Positions 35,707 through 44,209 of a DNA stretch of 64,000 nucleotides are shown one piece after another. The stretch covers positions 62,001 to 126,000 of the forward strand of contig JAQGHF010000003.1 in NCBI GenBank assembly GCA_028288995.1, given 5' to 3'. A program made the position numbers and the translations under genes. This stretch comes from Candidatus Saccharimonadota bacterium (GTDB lineage Bacteria > Patescibacteriota > Saccharimonadia > Saccharimonadales > Saccharimonadaceae). The stretch's first letter is position 1. Each line of letters opens with the position of its first letter. The notes below the pieces were generated by a model that worked only from the letters and a program-made list of their open reading frames with translations, did not search any database and was not told the DNA's origin.

Positions 35707-38226
35707 TTATAGCTGATTATTTTTATTTGAAGATAGGCTCGCAGAGCGACGGCGATTCCTCACAAGTAGCCCAAGCGCGACGAGGCTGACTAATACGATC
35801 CCAGTAATGACGACTATCGGAACGAGCCAACTGTCTTTGGCAGGTTGGGTCGTAGCAGCAATAGTGGTAGCTGGGGTCACGCTCGCTGGCGTCGTAATGG
35901 CAGCAAACGATAGATTGGCGATGCCGTTGGTAATGTCGACCAGAGTGGCGGTAATGTCGGGATAGCCGTCATCATTAACGTCGTAACGACCGGTTTCACC
36001 GACCCCTAGGCTGACAGTCTGAGGGGTGGAGCGAAGCGTGAAAGTTACATGGTCAGCGTCGATACTATCAAGAGTGACGGTGTGCTGGGAATGAGCAACA
36101 GTGAAGTAAATTGCCTGCCCGCTCGCCAGCTGCACTACTTCACCCTTACCCGACAAGTAGGCTGGTGCAGACGCGAGGTCGATCCATTGATCTGAGGGAG
36201 TCTGCGGTGGCGCAGCGGGTGCAACGGTGGTTGTTTGAGGTGACGATGCTGCTGGTTTAACAGATGTTGTTGCTGGTTTCGTCGGTGCAATTGCAGGGAC
36301 AGTGGGTTCGCTCGGTGGCGTCCCGACGCTGGCTGGTCCGCCAAGGTAAAAATACTCCACCCAGGTACCAGCGGTTAGCTTGGTGCCATCAGCCGATGAA
36401 GCGACAACAGACCAGCTATGCACGCCAGTGCTGGTCTGTTCGATCCAGGTAGTACCGCTATCACTAGAGGTATAAATATAATTCTGGTTAGCAGTCGCGG
36501 CAAGCTTGGTACCATCAGCAGACGAGGCGACAGATGTCCAGTCACGAGCGCCAACACTCGTCTGTGTAGTCCACGTCACACCGCTGTCAGTCGAAGTATA
36601 AAGGTAGCCACCCCAGTTGCTAGCGGTAATCAGCTTGGTACCATCGGCAGACGAGGCGACAGACATCGAGTTCCCTACAGGAGCACTCGTTTGCGTGATC
36701 CACGTCATGCCGCTGTCGGTAGAGGTGTAGAGGTAGCCATTCGAGACTGCCGCAACTAGCTTGGTGCCGTCGGCAGACGAGGCAACGGATGTCGAGTTCC
36801 CTACAGCAGCACTCGTCTGTGTAGTCCACGTCACACCGCTATCAGCTGATGTGTAGATGTAGCCACCCCAGACAGCCGCAATCAGTTTGGTGCCATCAAC
36901 CGAGGAGGCGACAGATGTCCAGTCACGAGCGCCAGCACCGGTCTGCGCAGTCCAGGTGGCACCACTATCAGCCGAGGTGTAAATATAGTCACCAGATGCA
37001 ACGGCGGTCAGTTTCGTACCGTCGTCAGAGGAAGCGACATACCGCCAGTACCGTACACCGGCATTTGTTTGTTCAGTCCACGTTACACCGCTGTCGGTAG
37101 AGGCGTAAAGACGCCTAGCACTGGTGGCCGCAATCAGCTTCGTACCGTCAGCCGAGGAAGCGACGGAGTACAACCCCACAGGTGCCCATACTTGCTGTTG
37201 CTGGAATAGTGCGCCGCTGTCGGTAGAGGTATAGAGGTAGTCACCATATGCAGCGGCAGCCAGTTTCGTACCGTCGTCAGACGAGGCGACGGAGTACCAA
37301 CTATGCGTACCAGCACCGGTCTGCGCAGTCCAGGTGATACCGCTGTCGAGAGAGGTGTAGAGGAAGCCATGATAATCTGCGGCGATTAGCTTACTGCCAT
37401 CCGCCGAGGAGGCGACGGAGTACCAGTTATGTACACCAGCACCGATCTGCGCAGTCCAGGTGGCACCACTATCAATAGAAGTGTAGAGATAGCCGTGATA
37501 ATTTACGGCGATTACCTTCGTACCGTCGGCAGACGAGGCGATGGAGTACCAGTCACGAGCGCCAGCATTTGTTTGTTCAGTCCAGGTGGCACCACTATCA
37601 GCTGATGTATAGATGTAGCCATTCGAGACAGCAGCAACTAGCTTGGTGCCATCAGCCGAGGAGGCGACATACTGCCAGTACCGTACACCAGCATTTGTTT
37701 GTTCAGTCCAGGTGGCACCGCTATCAGCTGATGTGTAGATGTAGCCATTCGAGACACTGGCAACTAGCTTGGTACCATCAGCAGACGAGGCGATGGAGTA
37801 CCAGTCACGTACACCAGCACTGGTCTGCGCAGTCCAGGTGATGCCGCTGTCGGTAGAGGTATAAAGATAGTCATCCCAGAGACTGGCAACTAGCTTGGTG
37901 CCATCCGCAGACGAGGCGATGTACTGCCAACTATGTGTCCCAGCACCGGTTTGTTCAGTCCACGTCACGCCACTGTCAGTGGAGGTATAGAGAATGCCAT
38001 CACTAGTGGCCGCGACAAGCTTGGTGCCATCCGCCGAGGAGGCAATAGCATTCCAGTTCTGGACATGAGAAGTTATCAAACCATTACGGGTCCACGTGTA
38101 GTCCGCTGGGTTTTCAGCCAAGGCATGGATAAATGGCAAGGTGATAGCAGCGAGCGTAATGACACTCGCCATAATTACGATATGGAACCATCTGAACGAA
38201 CGATTCATGATATTGAGTGTTTTCAC
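35707..38226 (-). CDS. Large surface beta-propeller protein with 14 sialidase-like repeats
   Basis: An 839-residue exported protein. The signal peptide ends near HALA-EN. Fourteen units of about 42 residues follow, each built on ASSADGTKLVA...YTSTDSGVTWT, where S-x-D-x-G-x-T-W is the BNR/Asp-box motif. A Pro/Thr/Ala linker (about 640-690), a small beta domain with DVNDDGYPDITA (calcium-binding-like), a TM helix (about 805-825) and an Arg/Lys tail end the protein. Fourteen units could make two seven-bladed propellers. The repeats are also similar as DNA (126-bp period), so copy number may vary. Confidence 0.85.
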   Translation of the reverse strand: MKTLNIMNRSFRWFHIVIMASVITLAAITLPFIHALAENPADYTWTRNGLITSHVQNWNAIASSADGTKLVAATSDGILYTSTDSGVTWTEQTGAGTHSWQYIASSADGTKLVASLWDDYLYTSTDSGITWTAQTSAGVRDWYSIASSADGTKLVASVSNGYIYTSADSGATWTEQTNAGVRYWQYVASSADGTKLVAAVSNGYIYTSADSGATWTEQTNAGARDWYSIASSADGTKVIAVNYHGYLYTSIDSGATWTAQIGAGVHNWYSVASSADGSKLIAADYHGFLYTSLDSGITWTAQTGAGTHSWYSVASSDDGTKLAAAAYGDYLYTSTDSGALFQQQQVWAPVGLYSVASSADGTKLIAATSARRLYASTDSGVTWTEQTNAGVRYWRYVASSDDGTKLTAVASGDYIYTSADSGATWTAQTGAGARDWTSVASSVDGTKLIAAVWGGYIYTSADSGVTWTTQTSAAVGNSTSVASSADGTKLVAAVSNGYLYTSTDSGMTWITQTSAPVGNSMSVASSADGTKLITASNWGGYLYTSTDSGVTWTTQTSVGARDWTSVASSADGTKLAATANQNYIYTSSDSGTTWIEQTSTGVHSWSVVASSADGTKLTAGTWVEYFYLGGPASVGTPPSEPTVPAIAPTKPATTSVKPAASSPQTTTVAPAAPPQTPSDQWIDLASAPAYLSGKGEVVQLASGQAIYFTVAHSQHTVTLDSIDADHVTFTLRSTPQTVSLGVGETGRYDVNDDGYPDITATLVDITNGIANLSFAAITTPASVTPATTIAATTQPAKDSWLVPIVVITGIVLVSLVALGLLVRNRRRSASLSSNKNNQL

Positions 38227-38367
38227 CGCTGCTACCTTCTTCGTAATGTATTAAATTACCGTGGTTACTAGTTTAAATATACCATAAACAGAATGGCGAC
38301 TTTCGATCACCTCATCATTGCGATGGGTTATTTTATGACAAGAAATAATCAGGTGTATCATAAACAC

Positions 38368-39021
38368 ATGAGTACCCTAAAGAAAATCAACAGCTCCTCT
38401 ACTATCCGCTTAATTGTCGCCCTTGCGGCGGGCATTGTCGCTACAATCATTGGTATAGTCAGTCACCTTGGCACCATTTCGACCCTTATCGGTTGGGAAG
38501 TTGCCGTCATCACCTTCATCGTTTGGATCTGGTTCATTATCTGGCCAATGGGTCACGAACGCACTTCTGACTTCGCGCAGCGTGAAGATCCAGGTAGGGT
38601 AGGGGTCGACATTCTTTTAATCCTTGCCAGTCTTGCCAGTCTTGGCGCAGTTGGCTATGCCCTATTTGAGGCTCACGTGACCAATGATACCGGACGTCAA
38701 CTTTTACTCACCCTCATTAGCCTCTTTAGTGTCGTCGTTTCATGGATACTGGTTCATACCATTTACGCACTACGCTATGCTCGCTTTTACTATTCAAAAG
38801 AAGTCGACGGCACTATCGACTTTAATAAAGATCACAAACCCGCCTACTCTGATTTCATCTATGTTGCCTTCACTGTTGGTATGACCTATCAGATATCAGA
38901 CACAAGTATTATTGGGACAGAATTTAGAAAAACCGTTCTTCGTCACGCAGTCTTGTCGTACGTGTTCGGGACGGTTATCGTTGCGACGACAATCAGTTTG
39001 ATTGCCGGTCTCGGGAAGTAA
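38368..39021 (+). CDS. DUF1345-family membrane protein
   Basis: A 217-residue protein with about five membrane helices. FIVWIWFIIWPMGHERTSDFAQRED, the HTIYALRYARFYY segment and YSDFIYVAFTVGMTYQISDT are features of DUF1345 proteins, of unknown function. The start at 38368 (MSTLKKINSS) is favoured: TATCAT (38356-38361) ends 6 nt before it and there is no ribosome site. Upstream in-frame codons would overlap the promoter. Confidence 0.85.
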   Translation: MSTLKKINSSSTIRLIVALAAGIVATIIGIVSHLGTISTLIGWEVAVITFIVWIWFIIWPMGHERTSDFAQREDPGRVGVDILLILASLASLGAVGYALFEAHVTNDTGRQLLLTLISLFSVVVSWILVHTIYALRYARFYYSKEVDGTIDFNKDHKPAYSDFIYVAFTVGMTYQISDTSIIGTEFRKTVLRHAVLSYVFGTVIVATTISLIAGLGK

Positions 39022-39039
39022 ATAGGGAACAGGGGACAC

Positions 39040-39067
39040 AAAAAATAGGGTAGTGGTATACCCTATT
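39040..39067 (-). terminator. Terminator of the 45-residue protein gene
   Basis: AATAGGGTA and TACCCTATT form a perfect 9-bp stem (39044-39052/39059-39067). Read leftward the hairpin is followed by TTTTTTGTGTCC. It lies 36 nt after the stop of the small gene at 39103-39240. Confidence 0.75.
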
Positions 39068-39102
39068 CATACTTCCCTATCGCCTATTACTTATTCGCCT
39101 AC

Positions 39103-39240
39103 TTATTTTCCAAAAACGATTGCTTCACGAGTAGAGATAAAATTACGGAGCTCATCGTTAGATCGTGGACGATCCCAGCTGGCGATTTCTAAAACTTCGC
39201 TTATTGTAACTGGTTCGATCTGGCTGTTTGTGGTGTCCAT
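39103..39240 (-). CDS. Small soluble protein, 45 residues
   Basis: The reverse strand encodes MDTTNSQIEPVTISEVLEIA, then SWDRPRSNDELRNFIS, ending EAIVFGK. AAGG lies about 14 nt before the ATG. Support for a real gene is the 9-bp hairpin with U6 tail immediately downstream in the same direction and the absence of another gene in the 370-nt gap between the DUF1345 gene and 39392. Family unknown. Confidence 0.55.
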   Translation of the reverse strand: MDTTNSQIEPVTISEVLEIASWDRPRSNDELRNFISTREAIVFGK

Positions 39241-39391
39241 GTTGGTTGGTTTGCCTTTTGTTTGTTTTATTGTTTTATGTACTTATTTAAGCACAAACAT
39301 CTTTAAAAGTCAATGCTCTTATGCTAATAACTTTGACTGAGGTGATACGCTTATGGTATAAATACTGCAGAGGAACTAAAAAAATAAACAT

Positions 39392-40108
39392 ATGGACATC
39401 GCCTCGTCTCTCGCAATCGTCACACTAGCGGCGCTCATTCATGCCAGTTTTCAGCTGAGCGTGAGTGTCTTGACGTTACTCTCTGGACACGCCATTGGCG
39501 CTAGAGCTTCTCAGGCGCGTGTCATGCGGTTAACCTTCGGATTCGTCAGTGGTGTAGGGGTGATGACCCTACTCGCCCTTTCATTTATTTCACTGATCTT
39601 CCTTCATCTTTTCGGACACGATGCACCTGAATTCGTCTGGGCAATCGCCTGTGGGCTCCTTATCGGTGTCGGTCTTGCGGTTTGGTTCTTTTACTACCGC
39701 CGTGAAAAAGGAACTTCCTTATGGATTCCCCGTTCATTTGCCCGCCATTTAAGTGATCGAAGCAAAGCAACCAAAACTGCTGCCGAGGCATTCAGCCTTG
39801 GTCTCACGAGTGTCATGAGCGAGCTATTATTTATAGCCGCACCGATGGTCATTAGCGCGCTCGTCCTTGTCGGACTCCCTGCTCATTGGCAACTGGTTGG
39901 TATCGCAATTTACGCTGTCATCTCCCTACTCACCCTCTTTAGTATCTGGGTCCTCATCGGTAGCGGGCACAAACTCAGTACGATTCAAAAATGGCGTGAA
40001 GACAACAAGGGCTTTTTGCAATTTGCAGCCGGTGGCGCACTAGCCGTCCTGGGATTCTTTGTGTACGTCTGTAAAATCCTTAGTGATGCTTCGGGAACAC
40101 TACTCTAA
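39392..40108 (+). CDS. Polytopic membrane protein, function unknown
   Basis: A 238-residue protein with about six hydrophobic segments (8-30, 45-70, 85-105, 140-165, 170-195, 210-235). It has no motif I recognise, although the layout resembles small LysE/TauE-type exporters. The stop overlaps the ATP-cone gene (TAATG), linking it to that gene and the flavoprotein downstream. The 370-nt gap upstream holds the small reverse gene at 39103-39240. Confidence 0.75.
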   Translation: MDIASSLAIVTLAALIHASFQLSVSVLTLLSGHAIGARASQARVMRLTFGFVSGVGVMTLLALSFISLIFLHLFGHDAPEFVWAIACGLLIGVGLAVWFFYYRREKGTSLWIPRSFARHLSDRSKATKTAAEAFSLGLTSVMSELLFIAAPMVISALVLVGLPAHWQLVGIAIYAVISLLTLFSIWVLIGSGHKLSTIQKWREDNKGFLQFAAGGALAVLGFFVYVCKILSDASGTLL

Positions 40109-40398
40109 TGGCCGACAATGAAACGACCGTCATCATCAAGCGCAAAGGTCAGCGACCTACTGAAGCTTTTAATAGAGATAAACTTCACCAAAGTATTGTT
40201 GCCGCTAGCCTCAGTGCACGTGCGCCAGATGGTCAAGCAGATACGATCGCCCATGCTGTCACAAATTACGTCCTCGAATGGCTTGAATCCCGACCAGAGG
40301 TAACCAGTCACGATATCCGCCTTGTTGCTACCCGACATCTGCGCGCACATCATCCCGACGCCGCATACTTATACGAACAACACCGAAATATACTATAG
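40108..40398 (+). CDS. Stand-alone ATP-cone domain protein
   Basis: A 96-residue protein. VIIKRKGQRPTEAFNRDKLHQSI is the start of an ATP-cone domain as in ribonucleotide reductases and NrdR, and the fold continues to YLYEQHRNIL. ATP-cones bind ATP/dATP as allosteric switches. There is no zinc ribbon, so this is not NrdR. It is coupled to the membrane protein upstream and lies 17 nt before the flavoprotein gene, suggesting nucleotide-sensing control of one of them. Confidence 0.82.
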   Translation: MADNETTVIIKRKGQRPTEAFNRDKLHQSIVAASLSARAPDGQADTIAHAVTNYVLEWLESRPEVTSHDIRLVATRHLRAHHPDAAYLYEQHRNIL

Positions 40399-40415
40399 AA
40401 ATAAGGAGAATAACG

Positions 40416-41792
40416 ATGGCCCAATCCTCACACACATTTGACTACGACCTTATCGTTATCGGCAGCGGCGCTGGCGGTAGTGCTGCAGCGACTATTGCCG
40501 CTCGAGCAGGGAAGCGCGTTGCCATTATTGAATCAGATACATTTGGTGGCGACTCACCTAACTGGAGCGACGTTCCGACAAAAGCGCTCCTTCATGTTGC
40601 CCGTCTGTACGACGAAGCTCGTCACGGTGACAGGTTTGGCCTTCGTACCTCTACGCTTGGCTACAACTACCCCTCAATTCGCGCCTGGAAAGAACTTGCT
40701 GTCCAGCGAACTGGTGCAGCTGGTAACCGTAAATTTTATGAGAGTCACGGCATCTCTGCTTTTAATGCTACCGCGCACTTCTTAACTCCGAATGAAATCA
40801 GTGTGAATCGTCGTCACTTATCTGCAAAGAACTTCCTCATCGCAACTGGATCATCATGGGCGACTCCGAACATCCAAGGTCTTACTGACCTCCCCTTCTT
40901 CACTCCACGTACTATCCTCGAAGCAATTCGTCCACCAAAGAGTTTATTCATTATTGGCGGTGGGAGTCACGGTGTCGAGATTGCCCAACTGATGGCGACG
41001 TTTGGGACGAAGGTCTATATCGCCGAACAAGCCGCTCGCATCCTACCAAAACAGGACAGTGAAGTAGGAGAATTATTGGAAAAAGTTCTCACCGAGCAAA
41101 AAGGTGTCTCAGTCCTCACCCACTCCCGCGTACTATCGGTCAGCAAAGAAGGACTGAGTAAAAAGATTCTCATCTCTCGTGGTGGCGTTGAAAAATATAT
41201 CAAAGCCGATGAAATCCTCGTCGCCGCTGGTCGCACTCCTAACCTTGATCTTGGACTTGAAAATGCCTCTGTTTCGTACACGCCAAAGGGCATCGAAGTA
41301 AATGATTACCTCCAAACAAGTGTCAAGCACATCTTTGCTGCCGGTGATGTCCTTGGATTAGATAGCCACACCCACACCGCTATCCTTCAAAGTCGCATTG
41401 CTGCGCATAATATGTTCGAGAAAGTAAAAGTTGTTCCTAACTACACTGCTACCCCTAGTCTTATTTTCACGACACCAGAAATTGCCCACGTCGGACTATC
41501 CGAAGATGACTGCAAAAAACGTGACTTACCCATTAAAAAAGCAATTGCGCCGCTAAACATTATCGCTCGCTCCAACACCTCTGATTACCGAGACGGATTC
41601 GTGAAACTCATCACTGATAAGAAAGGGGTTGTCCTTGGTGGCACCATTGTCGCTCCTAGTGCCTCAGAAATGATCCACGAGATCGGTCTTGCTGTGAAAC
41701 ATAATCTTACAGCAGCACAACTTGCGGATACACCACACGCCTTCCTAAGCTGGTCAGAGGCGATTCGGGTTGCCGCTAGTAAATTAATCTAA
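40416..41792 (+). CDS. FAD/NAD(P) disulfide-reductase homologue lacking redox cysteines
   Basis: A 458-residue protein with the family architecture: FAD motif VIGSGAGGSAAATIAA (about 15-30), NAD(P) motif FIIGGGSHGVEIAQ (about 186-199), FAD motif HIFAAGDVLG (about 308-317) and a dimerisation domain. The active-site segment, normally GGTCLNRGCIPSK, reads GGDSPNWSDVPTK (residues 44-56): both cysteines are replaced by Ser47 and Asp52. The C-terminal HPT-x-x-E reads FLS-x-x-E, so the catalytic His is also gone. Flavin binding should persist, but disulfide chemistry cannot. AAGGAGAA precedes the ATG. Confidence 0.88.
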   Translation: MAQSSHTFDYDLIVIGSGAGGSAAATIAARAGKRVAIIESDTFGGDSPNWSDVPTKALLHVARLYDEARHGDRFGLRTSTLGYNYPSIRAWKELAVQRTGAAGNRKFYESHGISAFNATAHFLTPNEISVNRRHLSAKNFLIATGSSWATPNIQGLTDLPFFTPRTILEAIRPPKSLFIIGGGSHGVEIAQLMATFGTKVYIAEQAARILPKQDSEVGELLEKVLTEQKGVSVLTHSRVLSVSKEGLSKKILISRGGVEKYIKADEILVAAGRTPNLDLGLENASVSYTPKGIEVNDYLQTSVKHIFAAGDVLGLDSHTHTAILQSRIAAHNMFEKVKVVPNYTATPSLIFTTPEIAHVGLSEDDCKKRDLPIKKAIAPLNIIARSNTSDYRDGFVKLITDKKGVVLGGTIVAPSASEMIHEIGLAVKHNLTAAQLADTPHAFLSWSEAIRVAASKLI

Positions 41793-41998
41793 AGTAAATT
41801 TTCGTCAGATTGACGCTGGATGTCTAAATAAGCTTTTTCAGCGTGTGCACGAGCCTCATCAACTGCAACGGCACGACGGTCATCGAATGAACCAAGTGTT
41901 TGCGGTATATCAGGTGATGTAAAATCACTGACATCCTCCCATTTATCATCCCGATATGGACCAAATTTTCGTACTTCAAAATCGTCTAGCAAACTCAT
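41789..41998 (-). CDS. Small acidic soluble protein
   Basis: A 69-residue product starting MSLLDDFEVRKFGPYRDDKW, with RRAVAVDEARAHAEKAYLDI forming a likely helix. Its 3' end overlaps the flavoprotein gene by 4 nt, convergently. TATATT lies about 10 nt before the ATG and no ribosome site is visible. No family recognised. Confidence 0.6.
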   Translation of the reverse strand: MSLLDDFEVRKFGPYRDDKWEDVSDFTSPDIPQTLGSFDDRRAVAVDEARAHAEKAYLDIQRQSDENLL

Positions 41999-42092
41999 AA
42001 TTATCATCAATATACGCTTATGTTATTTCGTCGTCAATGGACTAAAGGAGCCTTGCTATATCTGTTCTGATCTGTTAATATTAGTTTTGTAT

Positions 42093-42170
42093 CGCGGGGT
42101 GGAGCAGCCCGGTCAGCTCGTGTGGCTCATAACCACAAGGTCGTAGGTTCAAATCCTACCCCCGCAACCA
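42093..42170 (+). tRNA. tRNA-fMet(CAT), initiator
   Basis: A 78-nt tRNA. Acceptor CGCGGGG/CCCCGCA has the initiator-specific unpaired C1.A72. D stem GAGC/GCTC, loop of 10 nt, anticodon stem TGTGG/CCACA with loop CTCATAA, T stem GTAGG/CCTAC, encoded CCA. Only two of the usual three consecutive G-C pairs flank the anticodon loop; the third is T-A. Confidence 0.95.
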
Positions 42171-42182
42171 AGTCATTATAAG

Positions 42183-42204
42183 AAGACTCTTCGGAGTCTT
42201 TTTT
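42183..42204 (+). terminator. Terminator after tRNA-fMet
   Basis: AAGACTC, TTCG tetraloop, GAGTCTT (42183-42200), then a T-run. Confidence 0.88.
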
Positions 42205-42237
42205 GTTTGGCTTATATCTGTAAAGCGGGCTAATCAT

Positions 42238-42258
42238 TGTGGTTCCAAACCTACCTCG
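42238..42258 (+). repeat. Possible decayed T-arm copy of tRNA-fMet
   Basis: TTGTGGTTCCAAACCTACCTC resembles the tRNA-fMet T arm GTAGGTTCAAATCCTACCCC with one inserted base and several changes. The gap from 42205 to 42446 otherwise holds only the gene remnant listed next. Suggestive only. Confidence 0.35.
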
Positions 42259-42313
42259 TTCGTAGTCATAGATAAGACCCTCTGGAAATAGCATGTTTTG
42301 GAACCTTTGTTGA

Positions 42314-42430
42314 GATTCAAGATTAGCACCGTCAGCTGACTATAGCTCTTACTACGACCCCGCAAACGTCAATAATGCCCTCATTCAGAATCTAGATACA
42401 AAAACTGCCGCTGATTCAACAAGCTGCTGA
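42314..42430 (+). pseudogene. Possible 3' remnant of a decayed gene
   Basis: After a TGA at 42311, one frame reads 38 protein-like codons (ADYSSYYDPANVNNALIQNL and onward) to TGA at 42428. No start codon or ribosome site is present. Asn/Tyr/Ala-rich composition resembles exported proteins of the region. It could be chance, but fits debris between tRNA-fMet and the next gene. Confidence 0.3.
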
Positions 42431-42446
42431 AGCGTATAATAGTAAT

Positions 42447-42623
42447 ATGAATAACAATTGCGTCGAGTGTCAAAGGGTTGAAGAAGAATATCGAGAAAAC
42501 CATCCGACTCCAACAGGTGGTCAGATGGTAAGCCCACTTGATTTACTTTGTGCCACGCACAGGCAAGAAGCCATTGACTCAGGTAAATTCTCACCGATGC
42601 AAGTGCCTGCTCCTAAAAACTAA
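42447..42623 (+). CDS. Small putative zinc-binding protein
   Basis: A 58-residue product, MNNNCVECQRVEEEYRENHP..., with C5-x-x-C8 and C35-x-x-H38, a treble-clef or zinc-ribbon-like spacing. TATAAT (42435-42440) ends exactly 6 nt before the ATG, the same leaderless layout as many genes here. It converges on the nuclease gene with a 7-nt gap. Function unknown; it could be part of the same accessory module. Confidence 0.55.
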   Translation: MNNNCVECQRVEEEYRENHPTPTGGQMVSPLDLLCATHRQEAIDSGKFSPMQVPAPKN

Positions 42624-42630
42624 CTATCAC

Positions 42631-44091
42631 TTATAGCACTAGTCTGTTAAATCGCTCACGTAGTAAATTCAGACGTTCACCGACAGGCTTATTTTTGACA
42701 GCGTCTACAAGTGCTACGAGGTCATCATCATCTAAAGCAATAATGTAGCCTCTGCCTTCCTGTGCTGTGTCTCTGCAGCTGGCATCAATCTTGTCTCGGT
42801 CGTTAATCTGCCGTGAAACAGATATGCCCACTTGTCCTTTGCTCGTGCCAAACCTTCCAGACAGCTGGTCAAGTTCAGCGTTACCTATATCAGTAGTGTA
42901 ATTCTTACACTCTATAAAAATATAAGGTGCAGTGTAATGGCTCTTAACCCAACCGAAGAAATCATCAGTCGCTACATTGTAGTAAGTAATGTCTACTCTT
43001 TTTCTGCCATCATTGAGCTTGGTTTGAGGCATAGGGTGAGAAAGCCAAGGATAGAACAGAGCCGTGAAGAGTGCTTGGACTGCTTTTTCAAACTGTGTAG
43101 CATCGTTCCGACCTGATGGAATATCAATCAAATCATTAAGCAGCTTATCCCAATCTGGTGGTGGTGTATCTGCCTCGTCGGCTATTTGTTGGTGGTCGAG
43201 AACTGGTTTCGGATTATCTGCCGTCTCTTGTTTAAATCGTTCCAAGACTTCTAGTCGGTCGGGTGTAAGTGAGCGGTTTTGTTTTTTCTGATTAATCTTG
43301 CCGTCTGCGTCAAGATGCTGCTCTTTGATTGATATTTTCGTAGGTGGCTTATGTTCGCCAGTAGATTTTATAATTCTGACAAAGCCTCTGTCCATCTCCT
43401 CTTCTTGAAGTTTCTCGACCAAGTACTGGTTATAGTAAACTCCTGCGTCGTAACTAATAGACTTCCTTACGATAGCTTTTGGCACAAGAAGAAGTCGCTC
43501 CTCACGGTTATCAATTATAGTGATGGCTTGGGGCATTTCTTTGACTACCCACTTTTTTGCCCGTATGTCCCACAATTTGCGTGTCATACGGGTCTGTAGT
43601 GGTATACCGTACTGATTAGCCATTTCTATCGTGTACTCAAGCAAGGGCTCTCTGATAAGGTTAGTTACAATATCCGAAATTACATCAGAGGCAATACCAT
43701 CTATAAGAAGGGCTGTATCCTCTAGGTCTGTGATGATGCCCGTCCTAACAGCCGAGCTTTCGCTTAAAGCTTCCCACATCTTGTCAGCTAAAATCTCACC
43801 CATTCCATGCCCTCGTGAGCGTTTTTTGGATAAGCCTAGATGCGTCTCGTTTGGCTCGCCCAATTGTTTTAGTAAAGCCTTTGCCTTATCGTGCTCACCA
43901 TTAGTAATAGACTCTAGTACTAAGCTGAAGTAATCATGAACTATGCTTCGACACCTAACTCCCCACTCGGTATCGAGTAAGTTTAAGGCAGTCGGGTCAA
44001 TAAAGAGAGGCACGTCAGTATCAAGCCTGACATCTATAAAGTCAAGGGAAGGCTGTTCTAACCCCAATGAGTAATGCTCGGAAACTCTCAT
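42631..44091 (-). CDS. Large protein with C-terminal PD-(D/E)XK nuclease, possible defence gene
   Basis: A 486-residue protein without signal or TM segments. The N-terminal ~250 residues form a domain I do not recognise by name (LFIDPTALNLLDTEWG, LGLSKKRSRGHGMGEILADK, LLIDGIASDVISDIVTNLI). A charged linker (250-330) precedes a restriction-endonuclease-like domain: E335 in FEKAVQ, D367 in KRVDITYY, E394-x-K396 in FIECKNY and Q409 in ELDQL. Complete catalytic residues suggest an active DNase. A single-gene defence role is inferred from the architecture and its position beside tRNA-fMet. Confidence 0.72.
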   Translation of the reverse strand: MRVSEHYSLGLEQPSLDFIDVRLDTDVPLFIDPTALNLLDTEWGVRCRSIVHDYFSLVLESITNGEHDKAKALLKQLGEPNETHLGLSKKRSRGHGMGEILADKMWEALSESSAVRTGIITDLEDTALLIDGIASDVISDIVTNLIREPLLEYTIEMANQYGIPLQTRMTRKLWDIRAKKWVVKEMPQAITIIDNREERLLLVPKAIVRKSISYDAGVYYNQYLVEKLQEEEMDRGFVRIIKSTGEHKPPTKISIKEQHLDADGKINQKKQNRSLTPDRLEVLERFKQETADNPKPVLDHQQIADEADTPPPDWDKLLNDLIDIPSGRNDATQFEKAVQALFTALFYPWLSHPMPQTKLNDGRKRVDITYYNVATDDFFGWVKSHYTAPYIFIECKNYTTDIGNAELDQLSGRFGTSKGQVGISVSRQINDRDKIDASCRDTAQEGRGYIIALDDDDLVALVDAVKNKPVGERLNLLRERFNRLVL

Positions 44092-44209
44092 CTTATCTGT
44101 AATTCTATCAGCTTAGACAAAGGAATAATATAGCTAGACCATTTTGTAACGATGAACGCCATTCTTTAAGCTTGCTTAATTAAAACCGTAAGACTAAGAT
44201 TACAGAATA

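Noticed and set aside
35707-38226. CRISPR-like array because of regular DNA repeats
   Set aside because: The 126-bp period is a multiple of three inside one open reading frame, and the units encode Asp-box propeller blades. There are no short palindromic repeats and no cas genes.
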